Source: Enterovibrio norvegicus_B
GTDB lineage: Bacteria > Pseudomonadota > Gammaproteobacteria > Enterobacterales > Vibrionaceae
Length of the DNA stretch: 64,000 nucleotides
Direction of reading: 5' to 3'
NCBI RefSeq assembly: GCF_002876705.1
Contig: NZ_MDAG01000015.1
Location: forward strand, 19,828-83,827
Below, one piece after another: positions 41,067 through 49,841 of this stretch (position 1 is the stretch's first letter; each line of letters opens with the position of its first letter). The position numbers and the translations under genes are program-made. Below the pieces are notes generated by a model. That model searched no databases and was not told the DNA's origin. It was given only the letters and a program-made list of their open reading frames with translations.

Positions 41067-43526
41067 ATGCGAGTTTTAAAGTTTGGGGGAACATCCCTCG
41101 CGAATGCGGAACGATTTAGTAGAGCCGCAGAAATCATTACCAGCAATACCTGTCAAAGCGACGTATCCGCTGTACTTTCTGCACCAGCTAAAATCACTAA
41201 CGCGCTTGTCGCAGTGATTGATAGCACCGTTAAACACGGTGAGGCAGAGCGCCAAGTTGCCGAAATCCACGCCATTTTTAGCGCCTTGTTTGATGGGCTT
41301 GATGAAATGGAAGAAACGTTCGATAAAGCGCCGCTTTACCTCGAACTGGATAAAACACTGAATCAGCTCAAGCAATACATCCACGGTATTGCGCTTCTGG
41401 GCTTGTGTCCTGACAACATCTACGCACGCATCATCAGTAAAGGTGAGCGCCTGTCTATCGCGACCATGTCAGCATTGTTGCAAGCACGTGGTCATAAGAC
41501 GTTCGTGATTGATCCTGTGCATTATCTGCAAGCGAAAGGTGATTACCTTGAAGCCATGGTAGACATTGAGGTGTCTTCCGACAACTTCAAGCGCGAGCCA
41601 ATTCCGGCGAAGCACATTGGTTTGATGCCGGGCTTCACTGCGGCGAATGAAAAAGGTGAGCTTGTTACCTTAGGCCGTAACGGCTCTGATTACTCTGCGG
41701 CGGTTTTGGCAGCCTGTGCACGTGCTGAGTGCTGCGAGATTTGGACGGACGTGGATGGTGTTTACAGCTGTGACCCACGTTTGGTACCGGATGCGAAGCT
41801 GCTTAAATCACTGAGCTATCAAGAAGCGATGGAGCTGTCGTACTTCGGTGCGAAAGTGCTTCACCCGAAAACCATCCTGCCTATTGCCCGTTTCCACATC
41901 CCTTGCTTGATCAAAAATACCGCGAACCCTCAAGGTGCGGGCACATTGATCGGCATCGACAACGGCGAAGACAACCTAGCGGTTAAAGGGATCACCACCC
42001 TTAGCGACCTCAGCATGGTGAACGTGTCAGGCCCTGGCATGAAAGGCATGGTGGGCATGGCGGCTCGTGTATTTGGTGCCATGTCAGCGGCGGGCGTTTC
42101 TGTCGTTTTGATCACTCAGTCTTCGTCTGAATACAGCATCAGCTTCTGTATTGAGTCTGACGACAAAGCACTGGCAGAGCGTGCGTTGCATGACAGCTTT
42201 GAGCTTGAACTAAAAGATGGCTTGCTAGAGCCTGTTGATTTTACGGATGACGTTGCGATCGTTTCTTTAGTGGGCGATGCAATGCGCACTGCGAAAGGCG
42301 TGGCTTCCCAATTCTTCACATCACTGGCGGAAGTGAACGTAAACATCGTTGCGATTGCACAGGGTTCTTCTGAGCGTTCTATCTCAGCAGTTATTCCGAA
42401 CAACAAAGTGTCGGAAGCAGTGAAAGCGTGTCACGAAAACTTGTTTAACAGTAATCACTACCTCGATGTGTTCATCGTGGGTGTGGGTGGCGTAGGCGGT
42501 GAGTTGGTTGAGCAGGTGAAACGCCAGCAAGTCAAACTCGCAGAGCAGGGCATTGTGATCCGAGTTTGTGGTCTTGCGAACAGCCGCCAAATGAAGCTCG
42601 ATAGCAAAGGTATTGACCTAAACAACTGGCGTGAAGCGTTAGCGAGTGCTGAAGAAGGCTTTAGTCTGCCAAGCATGGTGCGTTTGGTTCAACAACACCA
42701 CGTGATCAACCCCGTGTTTATTGACTGTACGTCAGATCAATCAATTGCTGACCAATATGCTGATTTCCTGTCATCGGGTTTCCACGTGATCACGCCGAAC
42801 AAGAAAGCAAACACTGCCAGCATGGCGTACTACCAGCAACTGCGTAATGCAGCGCGTGCACGTCGCCGTAAGTTTATGTACGACACCACAGTGGGTGCAG
42901 GCTTGCCAGTTATCGAAAACTTGCAGAACTTGATCGCTGCGGGTGACGAGCTTGAGAAATTTACCGGTATCTTGTCCGGCTCAATGTCGCACATCTTCGG
43001 TAAATTGGATGAAGGCCAAAGCTTTAGTGAAGCAACAACCGTTGCGCGTGAAAGCGGCTTCACCGAGCCCGATCCTCGTGACGACCTGTCTGGCATGGAC
43101 GTGGCGCGTAAACTGTTGATCCTTGCACGTGAAGCAGGCATGAATCTAGAGCTTGAAGACGTCGATGTCGAACCAGCATTGCCACCAGGCTTTGATGACT
43201 CTGGCGATGTAGAGACATTCATGGCGAAACTGCCAGAGGCAGATGCTTACTTCGATAAGATTGCGGGCGAAGCGCGCAGTGAAGGCAAAGTGTTGCGCTA
43301 TGTCGGTAGCATCGACAACGGTCAATGTTCAGTGAAAATCCAAGCGGTTGATGCTGATGACCCGATGTTCAAGATTAAAGAAGGCGAGAATGCACTCGCG
43401 TTCTACAGCCGCTACTACCAACCTATTCCGTTGGTATTGCGTGGCTACGGTGCGGGTACTGAAGTGACCGCGGCGGGTGTGTTCGCAGACTTGATGCGTA
43501 CACTTGGCTGGAAACTGGGGGTGTAA
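41067..43526 (+). CDS. thrA: Bifunctional aspartokinase I / homoserine dehydrogenase I
   Basis: Carries out the first and third steps from aspartate to threonine. The 819-residue protein (E. coli 820) has an aspartokinase half starting MRVLKFGGTSLAN, two ACT regulatory domains in the middle (about 315-460) that bind threonine, and a dehydrogenase half with the NAD(P) loop VGVGGVGGELVEQV and the LSGSMSHIF and EPDPRDDLSGMDVARK motifs. I chose the ATG at 41067, behind GGAGGAAAGG, over an in-frame ATG at 41049. It is first structural gene after the attenuator. Confidence 0.97.
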   Translation: MRVLKFGGTSLANAERFSRAAEIITSNTCQSDVSAVLSAPAKITNALVAVIDSTVKHGEAERQVAEIHAIFSALFDGLDEMEETFDKAPLYLELDKTLNQLKQYIHGIALLGLCPDNIYARIISKGERLSIATMSALLQARGHKTFVIDPVHYLQAKGDYLEAMVDIEVSSDNFKREPIPAKHIGLMPGFTAANEKGELVTLGRNGSDYSAAVLAACARAECCEIWTDVDGVYSCDPRLVPDAKLLKSLSYQEAMELSYFGAKVLHPKTILPIARFHIPCLIKNTANPQGAGTLIGIDNGEDNLAVKGITTLSDLSMVNVSGPGMKGMVGMAARVFGAMSAAGVSVVLITQSSSEYSISFCIESDDKALAERALHDSFELELKDGLLEPVDFTDDVAIVSLVGDAMRTAKGVASQFFTSLAEVNVNIVAIAQGSSERSISAVIPNNKVSEAVKACHENLFNSNHYLDVFIVGVGGVGGELVEQVKRQQVKLAEQGIVIRVCGLANSRQMKLDSKGIDLNNWREALASAEEGFSLPSMVRLVQQHHVINPVFIDCTSDQSIADQYADFLSSGFHVITPNKKANTASMAYYQQLRNAARARRRKFMYDTTVGAGLPVIENLQNLIAAGDELEKFTGILSGSMSHIFGKLDEGQSFSEATTVARESGFTEPDPRDDLSGMDVARKLLILAREAGMNLELEDVDVEPALPPGFDDSGDVETFMAKLPEADAYFDKIAGEARSEGKVLRYVGSIDNGQCSVKIQAVDADDPMFKIKEGENALAFYSRYYQPIPLVLRGYGAGTEVTAAGVFADLMRTLGWKLGV

Positions 43527-43528
43527 CC

Positions 43529-44488
43529 ATGAGTGTTGTGGTTTACGCACCAGCGTCTATCGGTAACGTCAGTGTCGGGTTTGATGTATTGGGGGCCGCA
43601 GTGTCCCCGATTGACGGCACCTTATTGGGTGACCGCGTCTTAGTCGCCGACGGTGGCAATGTGCCATTTTCTCTAAACTGTATTGGTAGTTTTGTTGATA
43701 AGCTGCCTGAAGACCCGAAAGAAAATATCGTCTACCAAAGCTACTTGGTCTTTTGCCGTGAAATGGAAAAACATGGCGCGACGGTTCGCGCTGTTGCCAT
43801 GACGCTAGAAAAGAACATGCCGATTGGCTCAGGCCTTGGTTCGAGTGCATGTTCCATTGTTGCCGCATTGGATGCGCTTAACCGTTTTCATGATAACGCC
43901 CTTGATGAAACCACTTTGTTGGCGTTAATGGGGGAAATGGAAGCGGCCATTTCTGGTAGCTTGCATTACGACAACGTAGCCCCTTGTTACCTAGGTGGTT
44001 TGCAGTTGATGGTTGAGCAAAACGGTATCATCAGTCAGCAAGTGCCTTGTTTCGACGAATGGTATTGGGTCATGGCGTACCCAGGTATCAAAGTGCCGAC
44101 AGCTGAAGCACGCGCCATTTTACCCGCGCAATATCGTCGCCAAGATGTGATTAATCATGGTCGTCATCTGGCAGGCTTCATTCATGGCTGTTACTCTGGT
44201 CAGCCGCAATTGGCGGCGAGCATGATCAAAGATGTGGTTGCAGAACCTTATCGTGAAAAGCTGCTGCCAGGGTTTGCACAAGCACGACGCTATGCGACGG
44301 AAGCGGGCGCACTTGCTACCGGCATTTCAGGCTCAGGGCCGACACTTTTTAGCATCACTGATGATAAAGAGATTGCCGAGCGTGTAGCGAAGTGGCTACA
44401 GGATAATTATGTTCAAAATGAAGAAGGATTTGTCCACGTCTGTCGATTGGATGTGACCGGATCGACCGTGACAGGAAGTGAACTATGA
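43529..44488 (+). CDS. thrB: Homoserine kinase
   Basis: Phosphorylates homoserine to O-phosphohomoserine. This 319-residue GHMP-family kinase has the ATP-binding glycine/serine loop MPIGSGLGSSACS (97-109) and the C-terminal motif GISGSGPTLFS. It begins two bases after the thrA stop and overlaps thrC by four bases (ATGA), so thrABC is translated as a tightly coupled set. Length equals or nearly equals the E. coli enzyme (310). Confidence 0.96.
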   Translation: MSVVVYAPASIGNVSVGFDVLGAAVSPIDGTLLGDRVLVADGGNVPFSLNCIGSFVDKLPEDPKENIVYQSYLVFCREMEKHGATVRAVAMTLEKNMPIGSGLGSSACSIVAALDALNRFHDNALDETTLLALMGEMEAAISGSLHYDNVAPCYLGGLQLMVEQNGIISQQVPCFDEWYWVMAYPGIKVPTAEARAILPAQYRRQDVINHGRHLAGFIHGCYSGQPQLAASMIKDVVAEPYREKLLPGFAQARRYATEAGALATGISGSGPTLFSITDDKEIAERVAKWLQDNYVQNEEGFVHVCRLDVTGSTVTGSEL

Positions 44489-45768
44489 AGCTTTACAATA
44501 TCAAGGAAAATGACGAGCAGGTCTCGTTTGGACAAGCAGTAAAACAAGGTCTTGGTCGTAACCAAGGTTTGTTCTTCCCGAGTGAATTACCCGCATTTGA
44601 TGATGTTGATGCGTTGCTAGAGAAAGATTTCGTTTCTCGCAGCACCGACATCCTGTCTGCATTTATCGGCGACGAATTGCCACAAGAAACCGTGCGTTCA
44701 ATGGTTGAAAATGCATTCCAATTCCCTGCGAAAGTCGAAAAAGTCACTGACAGTGTCAGCGCATTGGAGCTGTTCCACGGCCCAACACTGGCGTTTAAAG
44801 ACTTTGGTGGTCGCTTTATGGCGCAATCACTGGCTGCCGTGTCTGACGGCGGCAAAGTGACCATTTTAACTGCAACATCGGGTGATACTGGCGCGGCGGT
44901 TGCCCATGCGTTTTATGGCATGGAAAACATCAAAGTTGTTATCCTTTATCCGAAAGGCAAAATCAGCCCGCTACAGGAAAAGCTTTTCTGTACTTTGGGT
45001 GGCAACATTCACACAGTGGCTGTGAACGGTACCTTTGATGATTGCCAAACCATGGTGAAACAAGCCTTTGATGATGCAGAACTTCGCCAAGCGATTGGTC
45101 TTAACTCGGCGAACTCCATCAACATCAGCCGTTTGATGGCACAGATTTGTTATTACTTCGAAGCAGCGTCTCAATTGACACCAGAGCAGCGCGAAAACTT
45201 GGTGATTTCTGTACCAAGCGGCAACTTTGGTAACTTAACTGCAGGTTTGCTGGCAAAAGCGATTGGCTTACCAATCAAGCGTTTCATTGCCGCGACCAAC
45301 GTGAATGACACTGTGCCACGCTACCTGAAAACTGGCGAGTGGACGCCAACACCCACTATTCCAACATTGTCGAATGCGATGGATGTAAGTCAGCCAAACA
45401 ACTGGCCGCGCATCGAAGAGCTTTGCCAACGTAAAGGGTGGGGATTGAACGAATTGGCTTCAGGCGCAGTGACTGACGAAGAGACAGCAGAAACACTGAA
45501 AGCCATGTTTGACGCAGGCTACCTATGTGAACCACACGGTGCGATTGCTTACCGCTTGCTAGAAGAGCAATTGCAGGACGGTGAATATGGCTTGTTCCTT
45601 TGCACTGCGCACCCAGCGAAGTTCAAAGAATCGGTAGATGACATTCTTGGACAAGACATCCCATTGCCGGGTCCGCTGGCGAAGCATGCTGTGATGGAAT
45701 TGCTGTCGTCTGAACGCGATGCTGATTTTGCTCAGATCCGCGCTTACCTCATGGAAGTGGCTGGCTAA
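44485..45768 (+). CDS. thrC: Threonine synthase
   Basis: A PLP enzyme converting O-phosphohomoserine to threonine, the last step of the operon's pathway. The 427-residue protein (E. coli 428) has the PLP lysine K105 in LAFKDFGGRFM, the phosphate-binding TSGDTGAAVAHAF, and SVPSGNFGNLTAG. It starts inside thrB (ATGA) and is followed by a strong terminator, closing the operon. Confidence 0.97.
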   Translation: MKLYNIKENDEQVSFGQAVKQGLGRNQGLFFPSELPAFDDVDALLEKDFVSRSTDILSAFIGDELPQETVRSMVENAFQFPAKVEKVTDSVSALELFHGPTLAFKDFGGRFMAQSLAAVSDGGKVTILTATSGDTGAAVAHAFYGMENIKVVILYPKGKISPLQEKLFCTLGGNIHTVAVNGTFDDCQTMVKQAFDDAELRQAIGLNSANSINISRLMAQICYYFEAASQLTPEQRENLVISVPSGNFGNLTAGLLAKAIGLPIKRFIAATNVNDTVPRYLKTGEWTPTPTIPTLSNAMDVSQPNNWPRIEELCQRKGWGLNELASGAVTDEETAETLKAMFDAGYLCEPHGAIAYRLLEEQLQDGEYGLFLCTAHPAKFKESVDDILGQDIPLPGPLAKHAVMELLSSERDADFAQIRAYLMEVAG

Positions 45769-45802
45769 GAAAAAGTCCCACTGAAAGGCGGAATGCAAAA
45801 AT

Positions 45803-45830
45803 AAAAAACCGACCCTTGGGTCGGTTTTTT
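45803..45830. terminator. Bidirectional terminator between thrC and grcA
   Basis: Stem AAAAACCGACCC / GGGTCGGTTTTT with a TT loop, U-rich on both strands, between convergent genes. Confidence 0.88.
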
Positions 45831-45859
45831 CATTCTAGCTATCTGTGTAGAAGAATCTA

Positions 45860-46237
45860 TTACAGAGAGTTAGTGAAGGTACGCGCGATAACGTCACGCT
45901 GTTGTTCAACAGTCAGTGAGTTGAAACGTACTGCGTAGCCAGATACACGGATTGTTAGCTGTGGGTATTTTTCTGGGTGTGCAGCTGCATCTTCCAGCGT
46001 TTCACGCTTAAGTACGTTTACGTTCAGGTGTTGGCCACCTTCGATTTTTGCAGGTACTTCGATCGCGATGTCGCGGCTCTCGTACTCACCCAGATCAGCT
46101 GCAGGGATAACTTGGTCAGCGTCGAAGCCAGACTGTGCACAAATGCAACGCGCTTCGTTGGTTTCGCTGTCCAGCAACCAAATTGAGTTCAATAGGTTGT
46201 CGTTTGCTGCTTTAGTGATTTGAATACCAGTGATCAT
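45860..46237 (-). CDS. grcA: Autonomous glycyl radical cofactor GrcA
   Basis: A spare glycyl-radical domain that replaces the damaged C-terminal part of pyruvate formate-lyase after oxygen exposure. The 125-residue protein (E. coli YfiD 127) ends in the formate-lyase-like glycyl-radical loop RVSGYAVRFNSLT with the radical site at G100. Its promoter carries two FNR-like boxes. ung lies nearby as in E. coli, but here nfo is between them. Confidence 0.96.
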   Translation of the reverse strand: MITGIQITKAANDNLLNSIWLLDSETNEARCICAQSGFDADQVIPAADLGEYESRDIAIEVPAKIEGGQHLNVNVLKRETLEDAAAHPEKYPQLTIRVSGYAVRFNSLTVEQQRDVIARTFTNSL

Positions 46238-46326
46238 AAACTTTCCCCTTGATAGGCTTTAGTGGTTTTATTTTTCCATCTTTTGATGAGCTGGGTACTG
46301 TATACCTTACTATCTGTAAGGTTATT

Positions 46327-46340
46327 TTGATTTTGGTCAA
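46327..46340 (-). promoter_or_regulatory. FNR-like box I of grcA (about -41.5)
   Basis: TTGAT-TTTG-GTCAA matches the FNR consensus at 9 of 10 positions. A start site seven bases past the TATACA -10 (about 46292) puts its centre at -41.5, the class II activator position. Confidence 0.75.
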
Positions 46341-46379
46341 ATTACAACTAAAATATGCGGGATTTTCACACTGTGTTTT

Positions 46380-46393
46380 TTGTCTCACATCAA
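46380..46393 (-). promoter_or_regulatory. FNR-like box II of grcA (about -94.5)
   Basis: TTGTC-TCAC-ATCAA matches 8 of 10 consensus positions. Its centre is exactly 53 bp upstream of box I, the same spacing recalled for the two FNR sites of E. coli yfiD. Confidence 0.55.
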
Positions 46394-46591
46394 TAAAATG
46401 ACAACTATTTGGTTTTAAACAATTCAGTAACATGGGTGGTATGTATGAATGACTTTCATTTGTAATAAAATAACTACATTTTCATGCGTAAATTTCCATC
46501 GGAAAAGCCTTCTTAGCACCCAAGATGTAACCTAAAATGTTGTCGGTTACTAAAGTGATTACCTATCCCGCAAGAAGTGGGCGGAGAGAAA

Positions 46592-47449
46592 ATGAAATAT
46601 ATTGGAGCGCACGTTTCTGCTGCGGGTGGCGTAGATAAAGCCCCTGTAAACGCAGCCGAGTTAGGCGCAAATGCGTTTGCATTGTTCACCAAAAATCAAC
46701 GCCAATGGGTTGCCAAACCGTTGGAGTCCAGCACCGTTTCCGCCTTTAAAGCGAATTGCCAGCGTCTGGGTTTTGTCCCTGAAGCCATTTTGCCGCATGA
46801 CTCCTATCTGATTAACCTTGGTGCGCCAGAAGAAGAGAAATTGATTAAGTCGCGCGATGCATTCATCGACGAAATGCAACGTTGTGAACAATTGGGCCTG
46901 CCATTACTCAACTTCCACCCTGGCAGTCATCTGAAAAAAATCAGTGAAGCGTCTTGTTTGTCTTTGATTGCTGAATCCATCAACCTTGTGCATCAAGCCG
47001 TGCCGAATGTGGTTGCTGTGATCGAGAATACCGCAGGGCAAGGCACGAATTTAGGTTGGTCATTTGAGCAGCTCGCGATCATCATCGATCAGGTCGAAGA
47101 CAAACAACGTATTGGTGTCTGTATTGATACCTGTCATGCGTTTGCAGCAGGGTATGATTTACGCACGCACAGTGCCGCGGAAGAGACATTTAATGCTTTT
47201 GGCGACATGGTAGGGTTTGAGTACCTTCGAGGGATGCACCTTAACGATGCCAAAACGCCCCTAGGAAGCCGTGTTGACCGGCACCAAGCGTTGGGTGACG
47301 GTGAAATTGGATTGGCGTGTTTTGAAGTCCTGATGCAAGATGCGCGCTTTGATGGTATTCCACTTATTTTAGAAACCATCAAACCTGAGTGTTGGGCAGA
47401 AGAAATTCGCTTATTGCGTCAGTTTGAAGCTTCAGCAACGCGGCAGTGA
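46592..47449 (+). CDS. nfo: Endonuclease IV Nfo
   Basis: A zinc-dependent AP endonuclease that nicks DNA 5' to abasic sites in base-excision repair. The 285-residue protein has exactly the length of E. coli Nfo and keeps its zinc ligands at the same positions, H69, H109 and E145, as well as CIDTCHAFAAGYD and LHLND-like motifs (MHLNDAKTPLGS). I chose the ATG at 46592, with GGAGAG before it; an in-frame GTG at 46577 is less likely. ung, another base-excision enzyme that creates abasic sites, follows after 53 bases. Confidence 0.96.
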   Translation: MKYIGAHVSAAGGVDKAPVNAAELGANAFALFTKNQRQWVAKPLESSTVSAFKANCQRLGFVPEAILPHDSYLINLGAPEEEKLIKSRDAFIDEMQRCEQLGLPLLNFHPGSHLKKISEASCLSLIAESINLVHQAVPNVVAVIENTAGQGTNLGWSFEQLAIIIDQVEDKQRIGVCIDTCHAFAAGYDLRTHSAAEETFNAFGDMVGFEYLRGMHLNDAKTPLGSRVDRHQALGDGEIGLACFEVLMQDARFDGIPLILETIKPECWAEEIRLLRQFEASATRQ

Positions 47450-47502
47450 ACGATTGTTTAGGTATAGAGTAACGTTTTGAACCAAGAAAGGACGAAGTAG
47501 CA

Positions 47503-48180
47503 ATGACAGAAGCAGTGACCTGGCATGAAGTGATTGGTCGGGAAGAAGAGCAAGATTACTTTAAACAGACCATGACCTATGTGACTGAAGTGCGTGACAG
47601 TGGCATTGTGGTATTTCCTCCCCCTGAGGACGTGTTCAATGCCTTTGACTTTACAGCGCTCAGCGATGTGAAAGTGGTGATTTTGGGGCAAGACCCTTAC
47701 CACGGACCGAATCAAGCGCACGGGCTTTGTTTCTCTGTAATGCCGGGGATTAAAACTCCGCCTTCATTGGTCAATATGTATAAAGAGTTGGCACAGGACA
47801 TTGAAGGCTTTTCGATTCCGAATCATGGTTACTTGAAAAGCTGGGCAGATCAGGGCGTTTTACTCCTCAATACTGTGTTAACGGTTGAACAAGGCAATGC
47901 ACATTCCCATGCCCACCTTGGCTGGGAAACCTTTACTGATCGTATTATCGAGGCAGTAAATGCGCACACTGATGGTGTTGTCTTCCTGCTTTGGGGCGCC
48001 CATGCTCGCAAAAAAGGACGCGTGATTGATCGAGACCGCCACCATGTGCTGGAAGCGCCGCATCCTTCCCCATTGTCTGCGCATCGAGGATTTTTGGGCT
48101 GTGGGCATTTCTCTCAAACAAATCAATTGTTGAGTGAGCAAGGGAAAGCGCCGATCGATTGGCAACCTGTCTTAGATTGA
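47503..48180 (+). CDS. ung: Uracil-DNA glycosylase Ung
   Basis: Removes uracil from DNA, making abasic sites that Nfo processes. The 225-residue protein has the catalytic water-activating motif GQDPYHG with D64 and the leucine-loop motif HPSPLSAHRG with H187, both numbered as in E. coli. The ATG follows AAGGACGAAGTAGC. It is probably co-transcribed with nfo and ends in a terminator. Confidence 0.97.
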   Translation: MTEAVTWHEVIGREEEQDYFKQTMTYVTEVRDSGIVVFPPPEDVFNAFDFTALSDVKVVILGQDPYHGPNQAHGLCFSVMPGIKTPPSLVNMYKELAQDIEGFSIPNHGYLKSWADQGVLLLNTVLTVEQGNAHSHAHLGWETFTDRIIEAVNAHTDGVVFLLWGAHARKKGRVIDRDRHHVLEAPHPSPLSAHRGFLGCGHFSQTNQLLSEQGKAPIDWQPVLD

Positions 48181-48238
48181 TATTGCCTTTCCGATAACCG
48201 CCTCTAACAACGTACCGTTTCAGGACGTTGGTGAATCG

Positions 48239-48273
48239 AAACCCGCTATCAGTGACGCTGATCGCGGGTTTTC
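48239..48273 (+). terminator. Terminator after ung
   Basis: An outer stem AAACCCGC / GCGGGTTT encloses an inner ATCAG / CTGAT stem, then TTCTTGTTTC. Confidence 0.8.
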
Positions 48274-48386
48274 TTGTTTCCACCTTCCTGTTGAAATAAC
48301 TGCGCAAAAAATGACCATGCGCAATTTGTCATCTCACCACTTCGATAGACTGAGTAAGTTCGTGTGAATGAAGACAAGGAGGTGCT

Positions 48387-48914
48387 ATGTTATTAGCCAG
48401 CATTCATAAAGATCACAACAATATAAACCGCTTACTGCAGTTGCTTACGGAAAAGCTGTCCGCAATCCGCGCAGAAAAAGACGTTAATTACAGCCTGATT
48501 AGAGATGTGGTTGTTTACCTTCAAGAACACGCCGAAAAATACCATCACCCCAAAGAAGATCTGATTTACCACTATTATATTGAGCACTATGTGGATGCGG
48601 AACGTGTTGCAGCACTCGATGATGATCATCAAGCGCTAGCAGAACTCACGGCTGATTTTGCGTTAACCATTGAGATGGTGCTGATGGATGCAGTGATCCC
48701 GCTCGATGTGTTTGCTGACAAGCTAAATGGCTTTGTGATGACGCAACGGGCGCACTTAGAACTTGAGGAAAAATCTGTATTGCCAGTGATTGAACGTGCG
48801 ATGACAACGGGAGATTGGGACATACTGCAAGCGCGCTGGGATGAAGATGATCATGATCCGCTGTTTGGTGAGAATGTGTCTGCGAAGTTTAAGGAACTGG
48901 CGGCGGCTATCTAA
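48387..48914 (+). CDS. Hemerythrin-domain protein
   Basis: A 175-residue four-helix-bundle protein with di-iron ligands in the hemerythrin HHE pattern: H7 and H10 in IHKDHNN, H53/H54 and E57 in YHHPKED, H81, then H123 and E127/E128 in RAHLELEEK. Such proteins bind oxygen or nitric oxide or sense them. No partner domain is fused. AAGGAGG precedes the ATG. It is monocistronic, between terminators. The signal it serves cannot be told from sequence. Confidence 0.88.
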   Translation: MLLASIHKDHNNINRLLQLLTEKLSAIRAEKDVNYSLIRDVVVYLQEHAEKYHHPKEDLIYHYYIEHYVDAERVAALDDDHQALAELTADFALTIEMVLMDAVIPLDVFADKLNGFVMTQRAHLELEEKSVLPVIERAMTTGDWDILQARWDEDDHDPLFGENVSAKFKELAAAI

Positions 48915-48950
48915 CGATCCGGTGGACGTTGCTTGTCGGGCGGTAAAATA

Positions 48951-48977
48951 AAAAGGCACCTTTCATAGGTGCCTTTT
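48951..48977. terminator. Terminator between the hemerythrin gene and the DUF3545 gene
   Basis: Stem AAAAGGCACC / GGTGCCTTTT with a seven-base loop; U-rich on both strands. Confidence 0.85.
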
Positions 48978-49042
48978 ACGAATCCGGCGCTGCGCACTGT
49001 GTGTCGTGCGTGGGAGGTTTCTACGAACACTGAACGAGAAAG

Positions 49043-49225
49043 TTAAAGGTCAAAGTCACCGTCGTTCAAGTTGCCAAGCATATCGATATCTTGTAGCTCT
49101 TTACGCAAGCGTTGCCTGTCTTGCAATGCTTCGATCTCTCTCCATTTACGTTTAGCTTGTTTGGTTCGTCCACCGCGTTGTGGGCGCTCTTGGTCAAAAA
49201 GTTCGTTGAAGGCAAAGCTATCCAT
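49043..49225 (-). CDS. DUF3545 family small protein
   Basis: A 60-residue, highly charged protein: an acidic/aromatic front (MDSFAFNELFDQ), a central basic helix (KQAKRKWREIEALQDRQRL) and an acidic tail. This matches the DUF3545 family, found mainly in Vibrionaceae and other marine gammaproteobacteria, whose function is unknown. It is monocistronic. The charge pattern suggests a coiled-coil or nucleic-acid-binding role, which is inference. Confidence 0.8.
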   Translation of the reverse strand: MDSFAFNELFDQERPQRGGRTKQAKRKWREIEALQDRQRLRKELQDIDMLGNLNDGDFDL

Positions 49226-49841
49226 AATTCACCTCATTTTTCCTTAGCGGTCGCTAATTAAGTATCAAACCTTCTCCAAAATAAAATTGAAGTGTTTCTC
49301 ATTTGTTGCACTTGGGTGAAGTTTTTATGAGATACAAATCACCTAAGATGAATAATCGTACAAAATGTGCACAGTGGCATAGGCGAATGTTGTCGCAAAG
49401 AAGGAAAATGGCGTCATTGCGGGAAAACAGGGAAAAGCTCAATGACAGCAATACACTAGGAATAAAAATGTTACGTACTCTAAAGATTAGGGTGGCAAAA
49501 ACAAAGAAAACACGAAGAAAATAGAATGTTCCTCATTTGTAACCAAAAAGCATCATGTGTTTCTATAAGAAGGCGAAAAATAAAAACAAATAGATATAAA
49601 TATGACAACTGATGCATATTGATTTTTGTGGGCGCTACCTTCATCATCTCGCGGAAAATTGCTGGTAACACCTGCAATACCAATACTAAAACAATGCATT
49701 CAAAGGGATGTCGAGCCAATCTGGGTTCGAACCATCCGTATTTTTTGAAAAGCAATTTTTTGCTTTTCACTTCAAGTCATACACTCCCTCGTTGGAGACG
49801 TTTTCGCTGGCAAGAATGTTTATGCGTACAGAGAGGTAGGC
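49226..49841. other. AT-rich intergenic region, DUF3545 gene / symporter gene
   Basis: A 616-base gap. It contains a 73-codon plus-strand open frame (49303-49524) that is very rich in Lys/Arg and looks like a chance AT-rich frame. I looked for a glycine riboswitch before the symporter gene and did not see the characteristic conserved cores. A GAGAGGTAGG ribosome-binding site precedes the GTG start at 49842. Confidence 0.5.

Larger units (their letters stand above)
46238..46591. other. Intergenic region grcA / nfo with two FNR-like boxes
   Basis: This 354-base gap holds divergent promoters. For grcA: an FNR-like box at 46327-46340, a second weaker one at 46380-46393, and a -10-like TATACA at 46304-46299 on the minus strand. 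The nfo side shows no recognised operator. Confidence 0.65.

Noticed and set aside
49303..49524. 73-codon plus-strand frame with very high Lys/Arg content
   Set aside because: It lies in AT-rich DNA where Lys codons arise by chance, has only a weak ribosome-binding sequence, and matches no family I know.
49560..49841. Glycine riboswitch before the first AgcS gene
   Set aside because: Vibrio AgcS genes can carry one, but the conserved aptamer cores are not visible here.
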